This document shows positions 7,120 through 9,598 of a DNA stretch of 9,598 nt, piece after piece. Both the position numbers and the translations under genes were made by a program. How positions within the stretch are numbered: position 1 is the stretch's first letter; each line of letters starts with the position of its first letter. The DNA comes from Gammaproteobacteria bacterium (GTDB lineage: Bacteria; Pseudomonadota; Gammaproteobacteria; GCA-001735895): contig WGBK01000020.1 of the NCBI GenBank assembly GCA_015494335.1, positions 1-9,598 of the forward strand, written 5' to 3'. The notes beneath the pieces were generated by a model, which saw only the letters and a list, made by a program, of their open reading frames with translations, was not told the origin of the DNA and made no database searches.

Positions 7120-8359
7120 AGCGCAGGGCCTCCGCCGGTTTGGTGCGCGCCGCCCGCAGGGCCGGGTAGATGGTCGCCAGCAGGGACAGCACGAAAGACA
7201 GCAGCGCGATGCGGATCACCTCGTCGACCTTCATCTCCGACGGCAGCTCGGCGATCGGGTAAACCCCGGGAGGCAGAAAACGGGTCTTGAAGAAATGCTC
7301 CAGCGCCGGAATGATGACATCGATGTTGCTCGCCACCAGCACACCGAGCACTACGCCGATCAGGGTGCCGATGAGGCCGATCAGCGCACCCTGCACCATG
7401 AACACGGCCGTCACCGAAGCGGGCGAAAGGCCCAGGGTGCGCAGGATCGCAATATCCGACTGCTTGTCGGTGACCACCATCACCAGGGTCGAGACGATAT
7501 TGAAGGCGGCCACCGCCACGATCAGCGACAGAATGATGAACATCACCGTCTTCTCGGTCTTGACCGCCTTGAAATAATTGCTGTGGCGGCGGGTCCAGTC
7601 CGAAACCCAGTAGTCGCCGCCCAGTTCGCCGGCCAGGCGATAGCGTACCTCCGGCGCCTTGTCCATGTCCGCCACCTTGAGGCGCAGGCCGCTCATGGCG
7701 CCGTCCATGCGGAACAGTTTCGAGGCATCGGCGGCATGGATCAGGGCGCTGCTGCGGTCGTATTCATAAACCCCGATCTCGAACAGCCCGACCACGCGAA
7801 AACGCCGCAGCCGGGGCAGAAAACCGACCGGCGAAACCGTGGATTGCGGCGTGATCATCGTGACCCGGTCGCCGGGCGCGACATCCAGGGTATCGGCCAG
7901 GCCGGTACCGAGGATGATGCCGTATTCGCCGGCCTTGAGGTCGTCGAGGCTGCCGAACACCATGTGTTCGTGGATCTCCGACACCTCCGGCTCCAGCTCA
8001 GGCAGGATGCCGCGCACGATGGTGCCGCTGACCGCGCCCTTGTTGGACAGCATGGCTTCGGCATCGACATAGGGCGCAGCTCCGATCACCTCCGGATCCT
8101 GCAGCACCCGCTTGCGCAACGAGGGCCAGTCGCGCAGGCGGTTGTCGTAGCTCGATACCGAGACATGGGACACCATGCCCAGGATGCGACCCTTCAATTC
8201 CTGTTCAAAGCCGTTCATCACCGACAGCACCACGATCAGCGCCATCACGCCCAGGGTGATGCCGAACATCGAGATCAGGGAGATGAAGGAGATGAAATGG
8301 TTGCGACGCTTGGCGCGGGTATAGCGCAGGCCGATCCACAGTTCCACGGGCAGATTCAT
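7112..8359 (-). CDS. lolC: Lipoprotein-releasing permease, LolC/LolE family (LolF-like)
   Basis: This is the inner-membrane permease that binds outer-membrane lipoproteins and passes them to the chaperone LolA. The 415-residue product has the family layout: a first helix (about 22-47), a large periplasmic domain (48-270), and three more helices (about 272-298, 316-346 and 380-400). The LolA-recruiting Hook is LolC-like (SPVGFLP, 176-182), as is the ending PAEALRYE. By contrast FNIVSTLVM (286-294), IAILRTLG (303-310) and LPSEM (372-376) are closer to LolE, as I recall the E. coli proteins. Only one permease gene is present, so a LolF-type homodimer with LolD is likely. The N-terminus (PVELWIGLRYTRAK) supports the ATG at 8359. 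There is no Shine-Dalgarno before it. The lolD start overlaps the end of this gene. Confidence 0.93.
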   Translation of the reverse strand: MNLPVELWIGLRYTRAKRRNHFISFISLISMFGITLGVMALIVVLSVMNGFEQELKGRILGMVSHVSVSSYDNRLRDWPSLRKRVLQDPEVIGAAPYVDAEAMLSNKGAVSGTIVRGILPELEPEVSEIHEHMVFGSLDDLKAGEYGIILGTGLADTLDVAPGDRVTMITPQSTVSPVGFLPRLRRFRVVGLFEIGVYEYDRSSALIHAADASKLFRMDGAMSGLRLKVADMDKAPEVRYRLAGELGGDYWVSDWTRRHSNYFKAVKTEKTVMFIILSLIVAVAAFNIVSTLVMVVTDKQSDIAILRTLGLSPASVTAVFMVQGALIGLIGTLIGVVLGVLVASNIDVIIPALEHFFKTRFLPPGVYPIAELPSEMKVDEVIRIALLSFVLSLLATIYPALRAARTKPAEALRYE

Positions 8360-8367
8360 GGGGCGGG

Positions 8368-8396
8368 ATTAAAGCATGGATACCCGACCCCTCCAA
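8368..8396 (-). promoter_or_regulatory. Candidate lolC promoter, possibly leaderless
   Basis: On the minus strand TTGGAG (complement of 8391-8396) and TTTAAT (complement of 8368-8373) are spaced by 17 nt; the -10 matches five of six consensus bases and the -35 three of six. Only eight bases separate the -10 from the lolC ATG, so the expected transcript start falls on or next to the ATG. The absence of any Shine-Dalgarno before lolC fits that reading. Confidence 0.4.
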
Positions 8397-8403
8397 GCGA
8401 CAG

Positions 8404-8431
8404 TTGCCGCCGGTGGGCGGCATGCTATAGT
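8404..8431 (+). promoter_or_regulatory. Candidate sigma-70 promoter with internal inverted repeat
   Basis: TTGCCG (8404-8409) and TATAGT (8426-8431) are spaced by 16 nt, matching four and five of six consensus bases. The predicted start near 8438 is about 30 nt before the ATG at 8469. A perfect 6-bp inverted repeat with a 4-nt loop, GCCGCC/GGCGGC (8406-8421), overlaps the -35 and the spacer and could be an operator. Confidence 0.45.
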
Positions 8432-8468
8432 TCGGAACTAAGATAATGACTGAGTCATGGAGAAACCG

Positions 8469-8774
8469 ATGACACGCACCACCGCATCCCTGCTGTTCGC
8501 TCTCGCCCTGTTCCTGCCGGCAGCCCATGCCGAGCGGGTCACGATCCCGGGCCATGTTCCCGCCGAACAGTCCCTGCCCATGCCCAGCCGCGGCATGAAG
8601 ATGGATCGGGTACTGGCCGAGTTCGGCGAACCGAACAGCCGCAAGGGGCCGGTGGGCGACCCGCCAATCACCGTTTGGGATTACGGCAATTTCAAGGTCT
8701 ATTTCGAGTACGACACGGTGCTGCACACGGTCGACCTGACCACCCTGGTCATGCCCGGCGGGACGACGGAATAA
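8469..8774 (+). CDS. Small periplasmic protein with a BamE/SmpA-like motif
   Basis: The 101-residue product starts with a clear Sec signal peptide: TRTT, a hydrophobic core at residues 6-17, and a likely cut after AHA at 21. The mature part carries RGMKMDRVLAEFGEP (about 41-55), followed by PPITVWDYGNFKVYFEYDTVLHTV. This Gly-Met...Val...Phe-Gly-Glu-Pro pattern, with an aromatic strand after it, is reminiscent of the small BamE/SmpA-like fold, but no lipobox cysteine is present. I recall similar short exported proteins in other gammaproteobacteria, without a secure function. The ATG at 8469 is preferred over the in-frame ATG at 8457, because GGAG (8459-8462) sits 6 nt before it and the longer form adds only four residues before the signal peptide. 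It is divergent from lolC; an envelope-related role is inference. Confidence 0.82.
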   Translation: MTRTTASLLFALALFLPAAHAERVTIPGHVPAEQSLPMPSRGMKMDRVLAEFGEPNSRKGPVGDPPITVWDYGNFKVYFEYDTVLHTVDLTTLVMPGGTTE

Positions 8775-8791
8775 AATACGGTTTTATTCCG
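8767..8791 (+). terminator. Perfect 10-bp hairpin at the 3' end of the small periplasmic gene
   Basis: CGGAATAAAA (8767-8776) and TTTTATTCCG (8782-8791) are perfectly complementary around a 5-nt TACGG loop. The stop codon at 8772-8774 lies inside the stem. The 3' arm itself supplies four T residues, but no T-run follows it. It is a plausible but atypical terminator that could work on either strand. Confidence 0.45.
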
Positions 8792-9052
8792 GAAATTTGC
8801 CTCCCTTCCCGGACTTTTCCCCGAGTTTCTTGATTATACCTTTAATATCAATCAGTTAGCTAAAGACTTTTTCGTTGCATCGCCCACGCCAATCATTACA
8901 ATGGTTTCCCGTCGATAGCTTATAAGCTTAGACAGAGACCTTTGCACGAGCGATGCCTTGATCTTTTCGCTAACCTTCGCGAAAACCTGCAAGACACTCG
9001 TTCAAGGGCCTCCCGATCGACTCGTCCCCGACGTATCAAACCAGGAGAACCC
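8792..9052 (+). other. AT-richer intergenic region with candidate promoter and structured leader
   Basis: No convincing coding region is seen in this spacer. Its first half, especially 8830-8930, is clearly AT-richer than the surrounding genes. TTGCAT (8875-8880) and TACAAT (8897-8902), 16 nt apart, could be a promoter; the -10 matches five of six bases and the -35 three. A 12-bp perfect palindrome, AGCTTATAAGCT, lies at 8917-8928. The rest would be a leader of about 140 nt with a perfect 7-bp hairpin, TTTTCGC/GCGAAAA (8964-8985), enclosed by TTGCA/TGCAA (8942-8946 and 8988-8992). A competing pairing, CCTTGA/TCAAGG (8956-8961 and 9002-9007), is also possible. No known riboswitch class was recognised. 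Confidence 0.4.
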
Positions 9053-9247
9053 ATGAAAACCCTCATCAGCCTGCTACTCGCAGCTCTTTCGATTGCCCTG
9101 ACCACACCCGCTTCAGCCGACGCCCGTCGCTGTTCCGCCTTCGCCAATGACCTTCAGCTCGGCCAGACCCTGATCTTTGCCGAGGACGAGAAGGAAAAGA
9201 AGAAAAACAAGGGCGAAGAAACCGAAGAAGAACCCGACTGCGAGTAA
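9053..9247 (+). CDS. Small secreted lysine/glutamate-rich protein with two cysteines
   Basis: This 64-residue product is not a family I can name. A classical signal peptide occupies residues 1-22 (MKTL, hydrophobic core, ASA cut). The predicted mature protein has only about 42 residues, with a short N-terminal part containing C27, a central segment of alternating lysine and glutamate (about 44-60), and a PDCE end with C63. The paired cysteines could form a disulfide or bind a metal or sulfur species in the periplasm, but nothing decides this. The ATG at 9053 has a strong Shine-Dalgarno (AGGAG, 5 nt upstream); reading further upstream in frame from a TTG at 8942 would bury the signal peptide. 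The next gene, also for an exported Cys protein, begins 115 nt downstream. Confidence 0.72.
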   Translation: MKTLISLLLAALSIALTTPASADARRCSAFANDLQLGQTLIFAEDEKEKKKNKGEETEEEPDCE

Positions 9248-9261
9248 TCCCCCCATTCCCT

Positions 9262-9293
9262 CCCATGCGGTTTTTCACGAAAAACCACATGGG
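9262..9293 (+). other. Strong intergenic hairpin without T-run
   Basis: CCCATG (9262-9267) pairs with CATGGG (9288-9293), and GGTTTTTC (9269-9276) pairs with GAAAAACC (9279-9286). Together they give 14 bp with a single C/A mismatch and a very tight apex. No T-run follows on either strand. A second, smaller stem (GGCGGCC/GGTCGCC, 9304-9321, one wobble pair) lies just downstream. The position between two exported-protein genes fits partial termination, transcript processing or 3'-end stabilisation. Confidence 0.5.
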
Positions 9294-9362
9294 TGAGAAT
9301 AAAGGCGGCCAATCGGTCGCCGCATAACAATCCACAACCATTCCGTTAATGGAGGAAACAAC

Positions 9363-9598
9363 ATGAAGTTACGCACACTGCTGACTGCCGGTGCCCTGGC
9401 CCTGGGCCTTGCCTTTTCCGGTTTCGCCTCTGCCGCCGCCGTCAACATCACGCCGAAGCTCGAGAGCATCACCGTCAAGCACGGCGGAAAGATGGTCAAG
9501 ATCATGCGCAACCAGGATCAGAAGAACACGGTCAACCCGGCCTTCGCCAAGACCTCGCGCAAGTGCCCGCCCTTCTGCATCCAGCCGGCCAAGCTGGC
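9363..9598 (+). CDS. Secreted rhodanese-like domain protein (N-terminal part; 3' end beyond window)
   Basis: The visible 78 residues start with a signal peptide (about 1-25, cut near ASA/AA). The mature N-terminus contains VKHGGKMVKIMRNQDQ (38-53) and TSRKCPPFCIQP (64-75), with cysteines C68 and C72. From memory, this TSR-CPPFC-IxP stretch is found just before the rhodanese domain of a group of exported gammaproteobacterial proteins of about 250 residues. The rhodanese domain itself would lie outside the window, so the assignment rests on this N-terminal signature only. The ATG at 9363 has a strong Shine-Dalgarno (GGAGG, 7 nt upstream). A small 5-bp stem, CCATT/AATGG (9338-9352), touches the first bases of that site. 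A periplasmic sulfur-transfer or redox role would be expected if the family call is right. Confidence 0.65.
   Translation, partial: MKLRTLLTAGALALGLAFSGFASAAAVNITPKLESITVKHGGKMVKIMRNQDQKNTVNPAFAKTSRKCPPFCIQPAKL

Noticed and set aside
6860..8446. A 528-codon plus-strand open frame opposite lolC and lolD
   Set aside because: Its product is rich in His, Gln, Asp and Arg with no hydrophobic core or motif; the minus-strand genes are unambiguous Lol proteins.
8942..9052. Upstream TTG-started extension of the small secreted protein
   Set aside because: It would place a signal peptide in the interior of the protein and ignores the strong Shine-Dalgarno before 9053.
1..9598. Mobile elements, CRISPR, tRNA or rRNA genes
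   Set aside because: No transposase or integrase motifs, no regularly spaced repeats and no cloverleaf-like or rRNA-like sequence were seen on either strand.

Overview
The window looks like a chromosomal segment of a high-GC gammaproteobacterium. Every recognisable protein is a housekeeping envelope protein of gammaproteobacterial type. The gene order lolC-lolD / DUF2062 / comEC / exbB / exbD / msbA resembles, from memory, the envelope neighbourhood that continues into lpxK and kdsB in pseudomonads and many sulfur-oxidising Chromatiales-like bacteria. The genus cannot be fixed from the sequence; the rhodanese-like gene at the right edge weakly favours a Chromatiales/Thioalkalivibrio-like host. 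No transposase, phage gene, CRISPR array, tRNA or rRNA was seen.

Left block (1-5140, minus strand, read right to left): comEC (DNA-uptake channel), exbB and exbD (proton-driven inner-membrane motor), and msbA (lipid A flippase). msbA is cut by the left edge exactly at its ABC signature motif. The exbD-msbA junction is tight (7 nt), while exbB and exbD are separated by an unusually long 148-nt gap.

Centre (5230-6400, plus strand): a DUF2062 membrane protein and an unrecognised polytopic membrane protein, 22 nt apart and divergent from comEC. They converge on lolD. The 23-nt gap between the convergent genes forms part of a long imperfect hairpin that uses the ends of both coding sequences.

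Right-centre (6424-8359, minus strand): lolC and lolD overlap by 8 nt and encode the ABC machine that releases lipoproteins from the inner membrane. There is only one permease gene, and it carries both LolC-like and LolE-like sequence signatures, so a LolF-type homodimeric transporter is likely. Its best promoter candidate would place the transcript start almost on the ATG.

Right end (8469-9598, plus strand): three small exported-protein genes. They are a 101-aa periplasmic protein with a BamE/SmpA-like motif, a 64-aa secreted lysine/glutamate-rich protein with two cysteines, and the start of a secreted protein resembling CPPFC-type rhodanese-domain proteins. The spacers around them are AT-richer than the rest and contain several good inverted repeats. 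This is the least-explained part of the window.

Overall the segment is dominated by outer-membrane biogenesis (lipid A export, lipoprotein release, an energising ExbBD motor). I found no convincing new multi-gene system. The most unusual points are the chimeric single Lol permease, its possible leaderless transcript, the shared hairpin between convergent genes, and the small secreted Cys protein beside the rhodanese-like gene.
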